Assembly: GCF_015163715.1 (NCBI RefSeq)
Contig: NZ_JADDUM010000103.1
Location: forward strand, 1 to 35,362
DNA: 35,362 nt
Reading direction: 5' to 3'
DNA from: Pseudomonas cyclaminis
GTDB taxonomy: Bacteria > Pseudomonadota > Gammaproteobacteria > Pseudomonadales > Pseudomonadaceae
Positions 14,765 to 24,810 of the stretch are shown here, one piece after another. Under the pieces are notes generated by a model that did no database searches, was not told the origin of the DNA, and saw only the letters and a list, made by a program, of their open reading frames with translations. The first letter of the stretch is position 1, and the number at the start of each line of letters is the position of its first letter. A program made the position numbers and the translations under genes.

Positions 14765-16759
14765 TCAACGCACTTTAAAGCGGCTCATCAAGGCGATCAC
14801 CCGGCCATTGGCGTCCAGCAGGCTCTGGGTATTGGTTTCAGTGGCGTGGCCGCTTTGCACCAGCTCTTCGACCATGTGTCGGATCTGCACCATGCTGCGG
14901 TTGATCTCTTCGGTCACCGCGCTTTGCTGCTCGGCGGCCGTGGCGATCTGGGTGCTGAGGTTGTTGATATGGCTGACGGAACCGGCCATTTCATCCAGCC
15001 CGGTGTTTACCCGCGCCGTGGCATCCGCCGCCGATTGGCAACTGGCCTGGGTGTTTTCCATGGCCGCGACCGACGAACTCACACCGGCCGTCAGGCGGGC
15101 CAGCATTTCGTTGATCTGCGAGGTGCTGGCCTGGGTGCGCGCGGCCAGGGCGCGTACTTCGTCGGCTACCACGGCAAAGCCGCGGCCTTGCTCGCCGGCC
15201 CGCGCCGCTTCAATCGCGGCGTTGAGGGCCAACAGGTTGGTCTGGCCGGCAATGGCGCCGATCACGCCGAGGGTTTCGGTGATGCGTGCGGCGTCCTGGC
15301 GCATGTTTTCCACGGTGTGGGTGGCGCTGGCAACTTCGCCGATCAAAGCGCTGACGCTGGTCGACGCTTCGCCAACCACCACGCGGGAGCGGTCGGCATG
15401 TTCATTCGCACGCTGGGTGAACGAGGCCGTCTCCGCAGCGTTTTGCGCCACGTTGTCGGCGGTGGAACTCATCTCGGTGATCGCAGTGACGGTCTGGTCG
15501 GTTTCCGAGGCGTGACGCACCAGGATCTGGTTGGTGTGGGCCGAGGTCCGTTGCAGTTGCTCAAGCCCTGAGGACATGGCGCCGGTGGCCTGGGTCACCT
15601 CGCCGATCATGTTTTGCAGGTAGACGATAAACCGGTTCACCGAATGACCGATGGCGCCCAACTCGTCTTCGGCGCGGATAGTCATACGCCGCGTGAGGTC
15701 GGCATCGCCGGCGGAGAGTGCGTCGATGTTGGCTTTCAGGGTCTTCATGCGCTGCACCAGTTGGCGGATCGCATACGCGGCCAGCAACACCAGCAACAGC
15801 ACCATCGGGATCTGCACCAGCGCCAGGCTGCCAAGCACGTCATCGCGCTGGGCGGTGATCAGCGAAGTGGGCAGGGCAGTGGCGAGGAACCACGGCGTGC
15901 CTTCGATGGGGCGCATATAGAAAGTGCTGGCGACGCCGCCGTTGTCGAACTCGCTGCGTTGCAGCGCCTGGTCGCGATGAGCCAGGGCTTTGCTGACCTG
16001 GGTGGCAAATGCCGAGGTGGCGGTCAGTTCGCTGATGTTCTTCAACACTACCGGGCTGCTCAGGCGCGAACTGTTGCTGATGATCTTGCCGTCGCCTTCG
16101 ACGATCAGCATTTGCCCGCCGATGTCTTTTTCCTTGCTGGCGACCAGGTCATTGAAGAAGCCCAGGGTCACGTCGATGGTGGCCACGCCATAGGCGGCGC
16201 CGTCACGCTGGATCGCCATGGCGCAGTTGGTGCGCGGCTCCTGGCTGGCGTCGTCCTTGTAGGCTGCCGCCCAGGCGCATTGCCCGCGTGGCGAAGCGAG
16301 GCCGCCCTTGTACCAGCTCTGGTCGTAATAGTTGGGCGCGGGGTCGCTGTTCCAGAAGGTGTTCACCGCCAGCTTGCCCGACGCATCGCGGTGCCAGAAC
16401 GTGCTGTGTTTGTTGCGCCCCGGCGTGCGCTGGTTGGGCAGCGGCCAGATGCCGCCGCCGAATACTTTCAGCTCGCCATATTGGTCGACCAGGCCCGGCA
16501 GGACCTTGTCGATGGCGTCGCTGTCGAGCAGCGGAATGGTTTGGGTGATAGTGCGTTGCTGGGCCTGAACCTTGTTCAGTTCGCCCTGGATCTGTTCGGC
16601 CACCTCACTGATGCGGTTGAGCACCACCTGTTCTTCGGTCTGTCGCAGCTTGGGCGCGACCAACTGGCCGATGCCCACGACGGTCAACACGAACAACACC
16701 AGGACGAACAACACCAGAAACAGGGTATAGCGGGCTTGGATAGAGCGCAGTGGGGGCAT
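14765..16759 (-). CDS. Methyl-accepting chemotaxis protein with dCache-type sensor
   Basis: This is a 664-aa chemoreceptor. TM1 lies at about 12-33 ([19 protein letters not shown]). A periplasmic double-Cache domain spans about 45-300 ([20 protein letters not shown], then WYKGGLAS and [10 protein letters not shown]). TM2 lies at about 315-335 ([15 protein letters not shown]), followed by HAMP. The cytoplasmic signalling hairpin carries the conserved tip [20 protein letters not shown]. No C-terminal CheR/CheB pentapeptide is seen. The start has AAGGA eight bases upstream. dCache receptors of pseudomonads often bind amino acids, amines or organic acids directly, and the ligand here is unknown. 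Confidence 0.93.
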   Translation of the reverse strand: MPPLRSIQARYTLFLVLFVLVLFVLTVVGIGQLVAPKLRQTEEQVVLNRISEVAEQIQGELNKVQAQQRTITQTIPLLDSDAIDKVLPGLVDQYGELKVFGGGIWPLPNQRTPGRNKHSTFWHRDASGKLAVNTFWNSDPAPNYYDQSWYKGGLASPRGQCAWAAAYKDDASQEPRTNCAMAIQRDGAAYGVATIDVTLGFFNDLVASKEKDIGGQMLIVEGDGKIISNSSRLSSPVVLKNISELTATSAFATQVSKALAHRDQALQRSEFDNGGVASTFYMRPIEGTPWFLATALPTSLITAQRDDVLGSLALVQIPMVLLLVLLAAYAIRQLVQRMKTLKANIDALSAGDADLTRRMTIRAEDELGAIGHSVNRFIVYLQNMIGEVTQATGAMSSGLEQLQRTSAHTNQILVRHASETDQTVTAITEMSSTADNVAQNAAETASFTQRANEHADRSRVVVGEASTSVSALIGEVASATHTVENMRQDAARITETLGVIGAIAGQTNLLALNAAIEAARAGEQGRGFAVVADEVRALAARTQASTSQINEMLARLTAGVSSSVAAMENTQASCQSAADATARVNTGLDEMAGSVSHINNLSTQIATAAEQQSAVTEEINRSMVQIRHMVEELVQSGHATETNTQSLLDANGRVIALMSRFKVR

Positions 16760-16865
16760 GGGGCCGTCCTTACGAAGCGTTTATTATCGACGCGGCTTTT
16801 TTAGAGCTTCGTAGGGCTATCGGCCTGACAATGCGCAGCTTTAGGTACGCTCGTGCAAGAAAATG

Positions 16866-16890
16866 AAGGCGCCGCCGGACGGCGCCCCCA
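16866..16890 (-). terminator. Terminator-like hairpin after the aldo/keto reductase gene
   Basis: On the minus strand GGCGCCG-TCC-GGCGGCGCC is followed by TTCATTTTC, a few bases after the reductase stop codon. Confidence 0.55.
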
Positions 16891-16893
16891 TCG

Positions 16894-17922
<1,029 letters not shown>

Positions 17923-18006
17923 TTACTCTCGACAAAATCGGGATAAACAGGCTAAAACCACTATCACTGTTCGTAATATCTAAATAATCCACACAGGACG
18001 TGCCCT

Positions 18007-18963
18007 TTGGACCGTTTCAACGCCATGCGCGTGTTCACCCGGATCGTCGAGCTGGGCGGCTTCGCCAAGGCCGCCGACAGCCTGCAACTGCCTCGCGCCT
18101 CGGTGACCGTGCTGATCAAGCAACTGGAGGCGCACCTGGGGGTGCAATTGTTGCAGCGCACCACACGCCAGGTCAGCCCGACCCTGGACGGCGCGGCGTA
18201 TTACCGGCGGTGCGTGCAGTTGCTGACGGACCTGGAGGAAACCGAAGCGGTGTTCTCCACCCAACGCCAAAACCCGCGCGGCACCTTGAGCATCGATATG
18301 CCGGCGGGTATCGGCCGCTACCTTGTCATCCCGGCCTTGCCGACGTTTACCGCCCGGTATCCGCAGATCGACTTGGAAATTGGCCTGAACGACCGCCCGG
18401 TGGACCTGATTCGCGAAGGCGTGGACTGTGTGCTGCGTGGCGGTCTGGCGCTGGACGAATCCCTGGTGGCGCGACCGCTGGCGATGATGGATCAAGTCAC
18501 CCTGGCCAGCCCTGCGTACCTTGAACGCAGGGGCGTGCCCGAAACCTTGGAAGACCTGGAGCAGCATCAGATGGTCGAGTACGTCTCCAGCGCGAGCGGC
18601 AAACGGTTTGGGTTGGAGTTTCTACTGGGCGCGCAGTTGCGTCCGGTCAACCTGTCCAAGGTGGTTGCGGTCAACAGTGCCGACGGTTATTTCTGCGCCT
18701 GCGAAGCGGGGTATGGGCTGATCCAGGCGCCGTACTATCACGCCAAGCAGCGGCTGGCCGAGGGCTCCCTGGTGGAAGTGCTGCCGCAGTTGCCGGTGCC
18801 GCCCATGGCGTTGACCGCGCTGTACCCGCCGCATCGCCAGTTGTCGCAGCGGGTGCGCGTGTTTGTGGATTGGCTGGTTGAGCTGTGCGCTCAACCCGGC
18901 ACCGGGCTGCAACGCGGCCACTCGGGAGACGTCGTACGAGCCAAAGCGATTCATCGTCTGTAA
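18007..18963 (+). CDS. LysR-family transcriptional regulator (TTG start)
   Basis: This is a 318-aa protein with the N-terminal winged HTH typical of LTTRs (DRFNAMRVFTRIVELGGFAK, then AADSLQLPRASVTVLIKQLE) and a C-terminal periplasmic-binding-like effector domain. It belongs to the CrgA/AaeR-like subgroup by the start M-D-R-F-x-A-M. Translation probably begins at TTG 18007, behind ACAGGA. The in-frame ATG at 18025 would cut into the first helix. It is divergent from the aldo/keto reductase with about 117 bp between, and probably controls it. The intergenic region contains the likely operator. Confidence 0.9.
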   Translation: MDRFNAMRVFTRIVELGGFAKAADSLQLPRASVTVLIKQLEAHLGVQLLQRTTRQVSPTLDGAAYYRRCVQLLTDLEETEAVFSTQRQNPRGTLSIDMPAGIGRYLVIPALPTFTARYPQIDLEIGLNDRPVDLIREGVDCVLRGGLALDESLVARPLAMMDQVTLASPAYLERRGVPETLEDLEQHQMVEYVSSASGKRFGLEFLLGAQLRPVNLSKVVAVNSADGYFCACEAGYGLIQAPYYHAKQRLAEGSLVEVLPQLPVPPMALTALYPPHRQLSQRVRVFVDWLVELCAQPGTGLQRGHSGDVVRAKAIHRL

Positions 18964-19018
18964 TATGAGGCGCTGCCGACTTCGGTCCGGCTACATTCTT
19001 AAGGTTCAGGAACCCGTC

Positions 19019-19207
19019 ATGACGCAAAAGCAACGTTTGAAATATTCGCTTCTGATTGCCCTGGCTGTACTGGGGACGATGTTTGGTCTGTCCTACTTGC
19101 AGAACACCGGGGTCATCAGTGAGAAAACGTTCCAGACCATCGCCATTGCCGTCGCGGTGATCGTGGTGGTGATCAACGGCATCATGCGCCGCAAGGTCAA
19201 GCTCTAA
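19019..19207 (+). CDS. Small two-TM membrane protein (62 aa)
   Basis: This short protein has two hydrophobic helices (YSLLIALAVLGTMFGLSYL and TIAIAVAVIVVVINGIM) and basic ends (MTQKQRLKY and RRKVKL). ATG 19019 has CAGGA seven bases upstream. A longer frame starting inside the LysR gene is not credible. It lies 55 bp after the regulator on the same strand. The function is unknown. Confidence 0.7.
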   Translation: MTQKQRLKYSLLIALAVLGTMFGLSYLQNTGVISEKTFQTIAIAVAVIVVVINGIMRRKVKL

Positions 19208-19237
19208 ACATCAAGGCCGGGGCGTGAAGCGCTGACT

Positions 19238-19618
19238 TCAGGCCCGCCCTTCGAGCACCTTGGCAGCCTCTTCATGGAGGCTGTAGCTCTTATCGGTATT
19301 GAGGGTGATCACGCCCTCGCTGCACAGGCGCTTGAGCACTTCGCGCACGCTGAGAAACGACAACGGGATGCCCAGCTCCAGCAAATGGCTGTGCACGCCG
19401 CGTACCCCAAGGGTGCGCTGGTTGTCGGCAGCGGTGAGCAGGGCGTCGATGACCTTCAGCCGAATCAGGCTGGTGCGCAAACCGAAACACTTGAGCAAAT
19501 GGCGAATACGCTGGTTGCCTTGCTGTTCGGGCGCTTTGCCGAACGCTTGCGTGCCGCCGCCAAAACTGACGTCGGCAACCGATGAATGTCCGTCCGTGGG
19601 CACTTGCGGGTTGTACAT
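19238..19618 (-). CDS. Fur-like winged-helix regulator
   Basis: This 126-aa protein has a helical N terminus and a winged-helix region related to Fur/Zur (LRTSLIRLKVIDALLTAADN, then GVRGVHSHLLELG, then LSVREVLKRLCSEGVITLN). It lacks the His/Cys-rich C-terminal metal domain of Fur, so it is a DNA-binding domain only. ATG 19618 has AAGGAG seven bases upstream. In P. aeruginosa PAO1 a Fur-like gene (PA2384) neighbours pvdQ (PA2385), and the same pairing here supports orthology. It is divergent from pvdQ and could act on iron-responsive promoters. Its metal response is not visible from sequence. Confidence 0.75.
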   Translation of the reverse strand: MYNPQVPTDGHSSVADVSFGGGTQAFGKAPEQQGNQRIRHLLKCFGLRTSLIRLKVIDALLTAADNQRTLGVRGVHSHLLELGIPLSFLSVREVLKRLCSEGVITLNTDKSYSLHEEAAKVLEGRA

Positions 19619-19638
19619 GCAAAAACTCCTTATCAGAG

Positions 19639-19676
19639 CCTGATCAGGAAAATGATGGCGCTCTTATCTAATAAGA
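19639..19676. promoter_or_regulatory. Palindromes in the Fur-like/pvdQ intergenic region
   Basis: CCTGATCAGG (19639-19648) and TCTTAT-CTA-ATAAGA (19662-19676) are perfect dyads 20-60 bp upstream of the Fur-like gene's start. They are candidate operators for that gene, perhaps for its own product. Confidence 0.45.
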
Positions 19677-19772
19677 CGAACGAGCGAGCAAAATCATGAA
19701 GTGTTGGATGTAGAAATTTCGTCAGTGTCGGGTTTGTCACAACCCACGTCCTTCAGATAAAGCTGCCTCGCG

Positions 19773-19798
19773 GCTAAATTTCTCCCGGTTTTATGCGT
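19773..19798 (+). promoter_or_regulatory. PvdS iron-starvation box of pvdQ
   Basis: GCTAAAT (19773-19779) and CGT (19796-19798) are separated by exactly 16 bp, matching the published PvdS-dependent consensus TAAAT-N16-CGT. It lies 58 bp upstream of the pvdQ start, so pvdQ should be transcribed by the extracytoplasmic sigma factor PvdS under iron limitation. Confidence 0.85.
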
Positions 19799-19855
19799 TC
19801 TTACGGTAGGGTAACTGCCCCCGGTGAGGGTGTTCAATTTGACTGTGGAGTCTGC

Positions 19856-22144
19856 GTGATTATTTCCAACGGGTTGTCCAGGGTAGGTGTCGCAGGGTTG
19901 TTGCTGGGGTTGAGCCTGGCCGCATCGGCGCGCGAGCAGGTGACGCAGGCGTCGGCGGATATCCGCCGTACCAGTTATGGGGTGCCGCATATCCTGGCCA
20001 GCGATGAGCGTGGCCTGGGGTTCGGCATCGGTTACGCCTATGCCCAGGACAACCTGTGCCTGCTGGCCAATGAGGTGGTCACGGTGAATGGCGAGCGGGC
20101 AAAGTTTTTCGGCCCCGATCAGTCGACCCTGGAAGAACGCAACAATCTGGCCAGTGATGTGTTCTTCACCTGGCTGAATACCCCGGAGACGGTGGCGGCC
20201 TTCTGGAAAGCCCAGACCCCTGAGATAAAAGACCGTATTGAAGGGTACGTCGCCGGCTATAACCGCTATCTGAAAGAGCAGGGCGCCCCTGCCCAGTGTC
20301 AGGCTGCGTGGGTAAGGCCGCTGGTGGCTGAAGATCTGGTGAAGTTGACCCGCAGGCTGCTGGTGGAGGGCGGTGTCGGCCAATTCGCTGAAGCGCTGGT
20401 GGGCGCAGCGCCGCCGCAAACCACGGCCAGCGTGCAGCCTACTGCCAAGGCGTTTGAACTGGCGTCCGCCAACCAGCAGCGTTTCACCCTGGATCGTGGC
20501 AGTAACGCCGTGGCGGTGGGCCGTGATCGTTCGTTCAATGGGCGCGGCATGTTGCTGGCCAACCCGCATTTTCCGTGGGTCGGTGGCATGCGCTTCTATG
20601 AGATGCACCTGACCATTCCAGGCCAACTGGATGTGATGGGCGCCGCGTTGCCGGGCCTGCCGGTGGTCAATATTGGCTTTAACCAGCATGTGGCGTGGAC
20701 CCATACGGTCGACACGTCCAAGCACTTCACCTTGTACCGCCTCACGCTGGATCCGAAGGACCCGACGCGCTATATGCTCGATGGCAAATCCATCCCCCTG
20801 GAAAAAACCTCGGTGACGGTGCAGGTCAAGCAGGCGGACGGCAGCGTCAAACCCGTGGTTCATCCGGTGTACAGCTCGCAGTTCGGCCCCGTCGTGCAAT
20901 GGCCCGGCAAACTGGACTGGGACAGCCACTACGCCTTCAGCCTGCGCGACGCCAACCTCGGCAACGACCGCGTCCTGCAACAGTGGTACGCGATGAACCG
21001 CGCCGGCAGCCTTAAAGCGCTGCAAACGTCAGTGCACACCCTGCAAGGTATTCCGTGGGTGAACACCCTGGCTGCCGATGACCAGGGCCAGAGTCTGTAC
21101 ATGAACTTGTCGGTGGTGCCCAACGTCAGCGCGGCCAAGCTCGCCCAATGCAGCGACCCGCGTGCCGGCCTGCAAATGATCATGCTCGACGGCGCCCACA
21201 GCGCCTGCGCCTGGGACGTCGACCCCCACGCAGCCCAGGCCGGTATCTTCCCGGCCGATCAACTGCCGCAACTGGAGCGCAGCGACTACGTGCAGCACTC
21301 CAACGATTCGGCCTGGATGGTCAACCCCAAGGCGCCGCTGACGGGCTTTTCACCCGTGATCAGCCAGGACCATATCGGCCTGGGCCCGCGCGCCCGATTT
21401 GCCCTGCAACGCCTTAACTCCCTGGAAAAACAACCGATCAGCGTTGCCGACCTGCAAAACATGGTGATGGACAACGAGGTGTACCTGGCCGGCCAAGTCA
21501 TGCCGGATTTGCTGGCGTTCTGCGCCAAACACCTGGGCACCGACGCGGCTGCGCTCAAACCACTGTGCACCAGCCTCAACGACTGGGACCGGCACGCCAA
21601 CCTCGACAGCGGCCTGGGGCTGGTGCACTTCATCAACCTGGTGGAACAGCTGGAGCAAATCCCTGACGCCTGGCGCGTGGCGTTCGACCCGTCCCAACCC
21701 CTGACTACACCGCGTGGCCTGGCCATCGACCGTGCGCCCGTCGCCAAGGCGTTGCGTGAAGCCATGCTGGCCTCCACCGCCGACGTCGCCAAGCTCGGCC
21801 TCACGGTCGCTAGCAAATGGGGTGATGTCCAAGTCTCCGGCCAAACCCCGATCCACGGCGGCCCCCAGGAACTGGGGATCTACAACGCCATGCAAACCGT
21901 GCCCCGTGCCGATGGCAAGCGCGAAGTGGTCAGCGGCAGCAGCTACCTGCAAATCGTCACCTTCGACGACCAGGGCCCCCGTGCCCAAGGCGTACTGACG
22001 TTCTCCCTGTCCAGCAACCCCGCATCGAAATACGCCAAGGACCAGACCCAAGCCTTCTCCGAGAAAAAACTGCGCCCACTGCCGTTCACCGACGCCCAGA
22101 TCAAGGCCGACCCGCAGTACCAGACGCAGCGCATCAAGGAGTAG
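19856..22144 (+). CDS. pvdQ: Acylase PvdQ (pyoverdine maturation, acyl-homoserine-lactone acylase)
   Basis: This is an Ntn-hydrolase of the penicillin-acylase family, closely similar to P. aeruginosa PvdQ throughout. It is a periplasmic enzyme that removes the fatty-acyl chain from the pyoverdine precursor and can cleave long-chain acyl-homoserine lactones. The GTG start at 19856, with GGAG five bases upstream, gives 762 aa, the same length as PAO1 PvdQ as I recall it. The signal peptide is GLSRVGVAGLLLGLSLAASA. The autocatalytic nucleophile Ser is residue 216 in LDRGSNAVAVG, after the alpha chain and spacer. Conserved NPHFPW, GLPVVNIGFN, AWTHTVDTS and QNSNDSAW-type (here QHSNDSAW) motifs are present. 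A PvdS box lies upstream. The other pyoverdine genes are not in this window. Confidence 0.95.
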   Translation: MIISNGLSRVGVAGLLLGLSLAASAREQVTQASADIRRTSYGVPHILASDERGLGFGIGYAYAQDNLCLLANEVVTVNGERAKFFGPDQSTLEERNNLASDVFFTWLNTPETVAAFWKAQTPEIKDRIEGYVAGYNRYLKEQGAPAQCQAAWVRPLVAEDLVKLTRRLLVEGGVGQFAEALVGAAPPQTTASVQPTAKAFELASANQQRFTLDRGSNAVAVGRDRSFNGRGMLLANPHFPWVGGMRFYEMHLTIPGQLDVMGAALPGLPVVNIGFNQHVAWTHTVDTSKHFTLYRLTLDPKDPTRYMLDGKSIPLEKTSVTVQVKQADGSVKPVVHPVYSSQFGPVVQWPGKLDWDSHYAFSLRDANLGNDRVLQQWYAMNRAGSLKALQTSVHTLQGIPWVNTLAADDQGQSLYMNLSVVPNVSAAKLAQCSDPRAGLQMIMLDGAHSACAWDVDPHAAQAGIFPADQLPQLERSDYVQHSNDSAWMVNPKAPLTGFSPVISQDHIGLGPRARFALQRLNSLEKQPISVADLQNMVMDNEVYLAGQVMPDLLAFCAKHLGTDAAALKPLCTSLNDWDRHANLDSGLGLVHFINLVEQLEQIPDAWRVAFDPSQPLTTPRGLAIDRAPVAKALREAMLASTADVAKLGLTVASKWGDVQVSGQTPIHGGPQELGIYNAMQTVPRADGKREVVSGSSYLQIVTFDDQGPRAQGVLTFSLSSNPASKYAKDQTQAFSEKKLRPLPFTDAQIKADPQYQTQRIKE

Positions 22145-22153
22145 GGCAGGCAC

Positions 22154-22201
22154 GCAACCCCTTGATGCCAATGCGAAATATTTTTGAAATCAAGGGGTTG
22201 C
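22154..22201. repeat. 13-bp inverted repeat downstream of pvdQ
   Basis: GCAACCCCTTGAT (22154-22166) and ATCAAGGGGTTGC (22189-22201) are perfect complements with a 22-bp AT-rich loop. Overlapping GCCAATG (22167) and CATTGGC (about 22205) form a second crossed pair. It may act as the pvdQ terminator although no T tract follows, or it may be part of the tRNA promoter region. Confidence 0.55.
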
Positions 22202-22226
22202 AGCCATTGGCAAATGAGTACATAAT
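22198..22226 (+). promoter_or_regulatory. Likely sigma-70 promoter of tRNA-Cys
   Basis: TTGCAG (22198-22203), 17 bp, CATAAT (22221-22226), upstream of the tRNA. It would give a leader of about 120 nt. No other tRNA gene is seen in that leader. Confidence 0.5.
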
Positions 22227-22356
22227 GGCGCCCATCGAACGCAACGAAGCATTAAAAACTTCAATGTATTCAATGAGTTAGAGTAGAGGCATGGCTTTAT
22301 AGCCCACTCAAGTTTTTATGCGGTGAATGTCAGCAACCAGGGCATTGATCGTTTGA

Positions 22357-22430
22357 GGCCGAGTAGCAAAATGGTTATGCAGTGGATTGCAAATCCACCT
22401 ACGCCGGTTCGATTCCGACCTCGGCCTCCA
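22357..22430 (+). tRNA. tRNA-Cys (GCA)
   Basis: A 74-nt cloverleaf. The acceptor stem is GGCCGAG/CTCGGCC, the D-arm contains TAGCAAAATGGTTATGC, and the anticodon stem GTGGATT-GCA-AATCCAC gives anticodon GCA. The T-arm GCCGGTTCGATTCCGAC and an encoded CCA end are present. A strong terminator follows, and a decayed island starts behind it. Confidence 0.96.
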
Positions 22431-22439
22431 CTCTTAAAG

Positions 22440-22470
22440 CCCCGTAGATCAATGGTCTACGGGGTTTTTT
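22440..22470 (+). terminator. Rho-independent terminator of tRNA-Cys
   Basis: CCCCGTAGA-TCAATGG-TCTACGGGG followed by TTTTTT, ten bases after the tRNA's CCA end. Confidence 0.92.
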
Positions 22471-22702
22471 ATTGCCTGCGATTTAGCAAGCGTTCCGCAA
22501 CTTTTGCGATTCGTTCCGTAACTAGACGCTTCTATGTTGCAAATTCGTACGCAACCGCGCAATCAGATGCAAGGTGGGCGAAGCTTTGATGGTGGACGAT
22601 TCAGGTCTTGATTTGAGTGCGTGATGGCTCGCATGATGGCCTTAGAAAGTGCTGCGATGGACCCAGGCTGCGGCGCTGCAATAATTATAGTTTGAGGAAC
22701 TC

Positions 22703-23619
22703 ATGAAGCTAGTCGATGAAGCAATCGAAATTCTTAGTGACGCTAATCAGCCACTGGCTAATGTTTTTTTAAAGCTCAAGTTATTGCTCACAAACTGAAT
22801 AATAAAGATTTCGCGAAGTGGGTGAAGGATGAAATACAAGGTTACGGAGATGATGGCAATCTTCCTGGATATCGCGTCTCCAATTTAACGCCTTATGGAA
22901 ACGTTGAGAATGGAGTTAAACGTTATACTAATTACAAGTTGCCAGTTGGCGGTATGTCTGAAGAGATGATGGAAAAGTTTTTAGTCGTCCGGCACACGCA
23001 AAGTATCGCGGTGATAGAAGAGTTTTCAAGGAAGCCTGATGACCTAATAGTTAATATTGATCATCGCCTGTACCCATATTTGAGGCAAGGAATAGAAAAG
23101 TCTTTCGGGATCTCAAGCGCTTGGGGGAGGCCTCCTGCCGGGTGTTTTGGCCAGATTTTAAATGAGGCAAGGTCACGGTTGTTGGACTTTTTGTTAAACC
23201 TTGAACACGTGCTCCCTGGGGAAGAAGGTGGAGATGATATGAAGACTATCTCGAAAGTAGAGGGGCTTAGTGAAATGTTTAAGGGTGCGGTTTTTGGAGA
23301 TGGTGCGAACATCAGTCTAGCCATCGGTGAGGGGAATCAAGCGTCGCATAACAGTACGCAGGTTGGTGCGAAAAATGTAGATTCTTTAATTCGTGAGTTG
23401 AAGAAATACAACGTAGCGGATGCGGATGTTGCAGATTTGCAAGTTGCCATCAAAGGCGACAGCTCCAGCGGCGAACTTACTGAAAGGAACTTTGGCCCCG
23501 GTGTACGTGCGTGGCTCGGAAATATGATATCCAAAGCCGGCACTCCTGCATGGGAAATTCCCGCGCAGGTTGGTGCCGGGGTGCTGACTTCCGCTTTGAC
23601 AAAGTTTTTTGGGTTTTGA
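22703..23619 (+). CDS. AbiTii-like abortive-infection protein, frame broken at a slippery heptamer
   Basis: ATG 22703 (GAGG five to six bases upstream) opens MKLVDEAIEILSDANQPLAN, the start of the AbiTii domain. This frame stops at TGA 22796-22798 after 31 codons. The rest of the domain (VIAHKLNNKDFAKWVKDEIQ, then GYGDDGNLPGYRV) and the C-terminal part (FGPGVRAWLGNMISKAG, then VGAGVLTSALTKFFGF) are in the -1 frame, open to 23619. The switch maps to T TTT TTA (22765-22771), an in-phase -1 frameshift heptamer. A -1 slip gives a continuous 305-aa protein reading NVFLKAQVIAHKL, exactly what the family pattern calls for. A one-base deletion or an assembly error at the homopolymer would look the same. 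AbiTii proteins are linked to phage defence. The gene lies in the tRNA-Cys island. Confidence 0.75.
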
Positions 23620-23620
23620 G

Positions 23621-24118
23621 TTATTTCGTGGGTTTAACAATTTCACCAACTCGACGGCAGACTTTCTTCGTCATCTCCTCAGTGGAGTGACCAAGCAAGC
23701 GACTAGCGTGTCCCAGCTCGATCTCACTGGCAGCTTTCGGGCGGATGTCCTTGAACTGGAATTGGCGGATCAGTGCCGCCAGAGCGGAGTCGCCATCTGC
23801 ACCGGCTTTGTTCGCGGCATTCTCCCTGGCTTCATCCCAGCGGTTGCGAAGCATCTGCTGGCTCATCCGCAAGCCAGATGTATTGGTGATGAGCGTTGAA
23901 GTTTTGATGCCGTTGATGTTGCGGCGCTCCTGAAGGTCATTGATAAAGGCGCTGAGACCTGACACTACGCCTTCGTCTTCCAGGCGTAGGCGCAGCTTCT
24001 TCGACGTTTTCCCCTGTTTCACCATCAAGAATCCGGCGTTCAAATCGGTGGGAAAATTGTGGAAAATTGGGGGCAGACCACATTTTAAAAAATGGCGGTG
24101 ACCCCAATTCCCTTCCAA
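23621..24118 (-). pseudogene. Tyrosine-integrase remnant with catalytic Tyr replaced by Cys
   Basis: Only the C-terminal catalytic part remains. It includes GFLMVKQGKTSKKLRLRLED, the QFKDIRPKAASEI box-II-like region, ASRLLGHSTEEMTKKVCRRV and VGEIVKPTK. In related island and phage integrases the segment reads KxVYRRVG, with Tyr as nucleophile. Here the codon is TGC, one transition from TAC, so the enzyme should be dead. Upstream of about 24045 the frame enters an unrelated palindromic repeat, and the N-terminal half of the integrase is missing. It marks the former integrase of the island next to tRNA-Cys. Confidence 0.82.
24065..24109. repeat. Palindromic repeat (AATTGGGG...CCCCAATT)
   Basis: The left arm begins AATTGGGGGCAGACCAC and the right arm ends GGCGGTGACCCCAATT, together an imperfect dyad with a TTTTAAAA centre. 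A related half copy containing GGTCTGACCCCGATT lies at 24865-24885, with GACCCCGATT again immediately after. The two flank the GIY-YIG gene and coincide with the broken end of the integrase remnant, suggesting past insertion or recombination at this sequence. Confidence 0.6.
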
Positions 24119-24168
24119 TTTCCTTCGCTGGTACCATTAACAGAAGGCAGCATTTTTCAGGGTTGAAC

Positions 24169-24810
24169 ATGCAGAGCGAACTCAGCTTCACCGATGTAGT
24201 GCGGGAGATTCTTCGGCGGCAACCTGATGGATTGACCCCCCAACAAATCCGAGAGGTTGTGAAGTCTGGGTATCCTCAGTACGTCGGCACTCCAAGTCAT
24301 TTAAAAAACGTTGCTGCTGGTAACTACAAGGATGTGGATCATGCGGTTCTTGCCAGGATCTACCTGGCCTGTAGAGGCGCCTCAGACATTGCGGCAGATA
24401 AAAGTCGTAAGCCTCACCTAATGACTCTTTTAGCTGACGCCGCTTCAGTAGACATAAAGGCTGATGATTTCATCGAGGGGGAGGATCTTGCCAAGCTAGA
24501 GGCGGATATCGGGACGTTGTACGTGCTCTCCACCGGCCTTTATACCGCCGAGCAAGTCGAGATCGTCAAGATCGGGATAACAACCGGGTCGGTCGACAAG
24601 CGAATCACCCAGCTCTATACGACGGGAGTGCCTTTTCGTTTCACGATTTTAAGCCAGCTTGAAACCACAAACTATTCAAAACTAGAGCAGGCTTTGCACT
24701 GTTTGTTTGATAAATATCGGATCAATAAATCCCGAGAGTTTTTTACAGGGCATTGTCTGAGATTTCTTCCGGACCTAATCGAGATTCACCGGAAAATTGA
24801 GGAAGCTTGA
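24169..24810 (+). CDS. Winged-helix plus GIY-YIG (T5orf172/MUG113-like) protein
   Basis: This is a 213-aa protein from ATG 24169 (CAGGG six bases upstream). The N-terminal part, about 5-60, reads as a HARE/winged-helix-type domain (FTDVVREILRRQPDGLTPQQ, then IREVVKSGYPQYVGTPSHL). The C-terminal part, about 110-200, is a GIY-YIG nuclease-like domain: TLYVLSTG for GIY, VKIGITTGSVDKRITQLYTT for YIG plus the catalytic Arg, a family Ala/Glu-His stretch SKLEQALHCLF, and SREFF with the candidate metal-binding Glu. Similar two-domain proteins occur in mobile islands. It is either a DNA endonuclease or a DNA-binding regulator. The helix-turn-helix suggests site recognition. Confidence 0.8.
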   Translation: MQSELSFTDVVREILRRQPDGLTPQQIREVVKSGYPQYVGTPSHLKNVAAGNYKDVDHAVLARIYLACRGASDIAADKSRKPHLMTLLADAASVDIKADDFIEGEDLAKLEADIGTLYVLSTGLYTAEQVEIVKIGITTGSVDKRITQLYTTGVPFRFTILSQLETTNYSKLEQALHCLFDKYRINKSREFFTGHCLRFLPDLIEIHRKIEEA

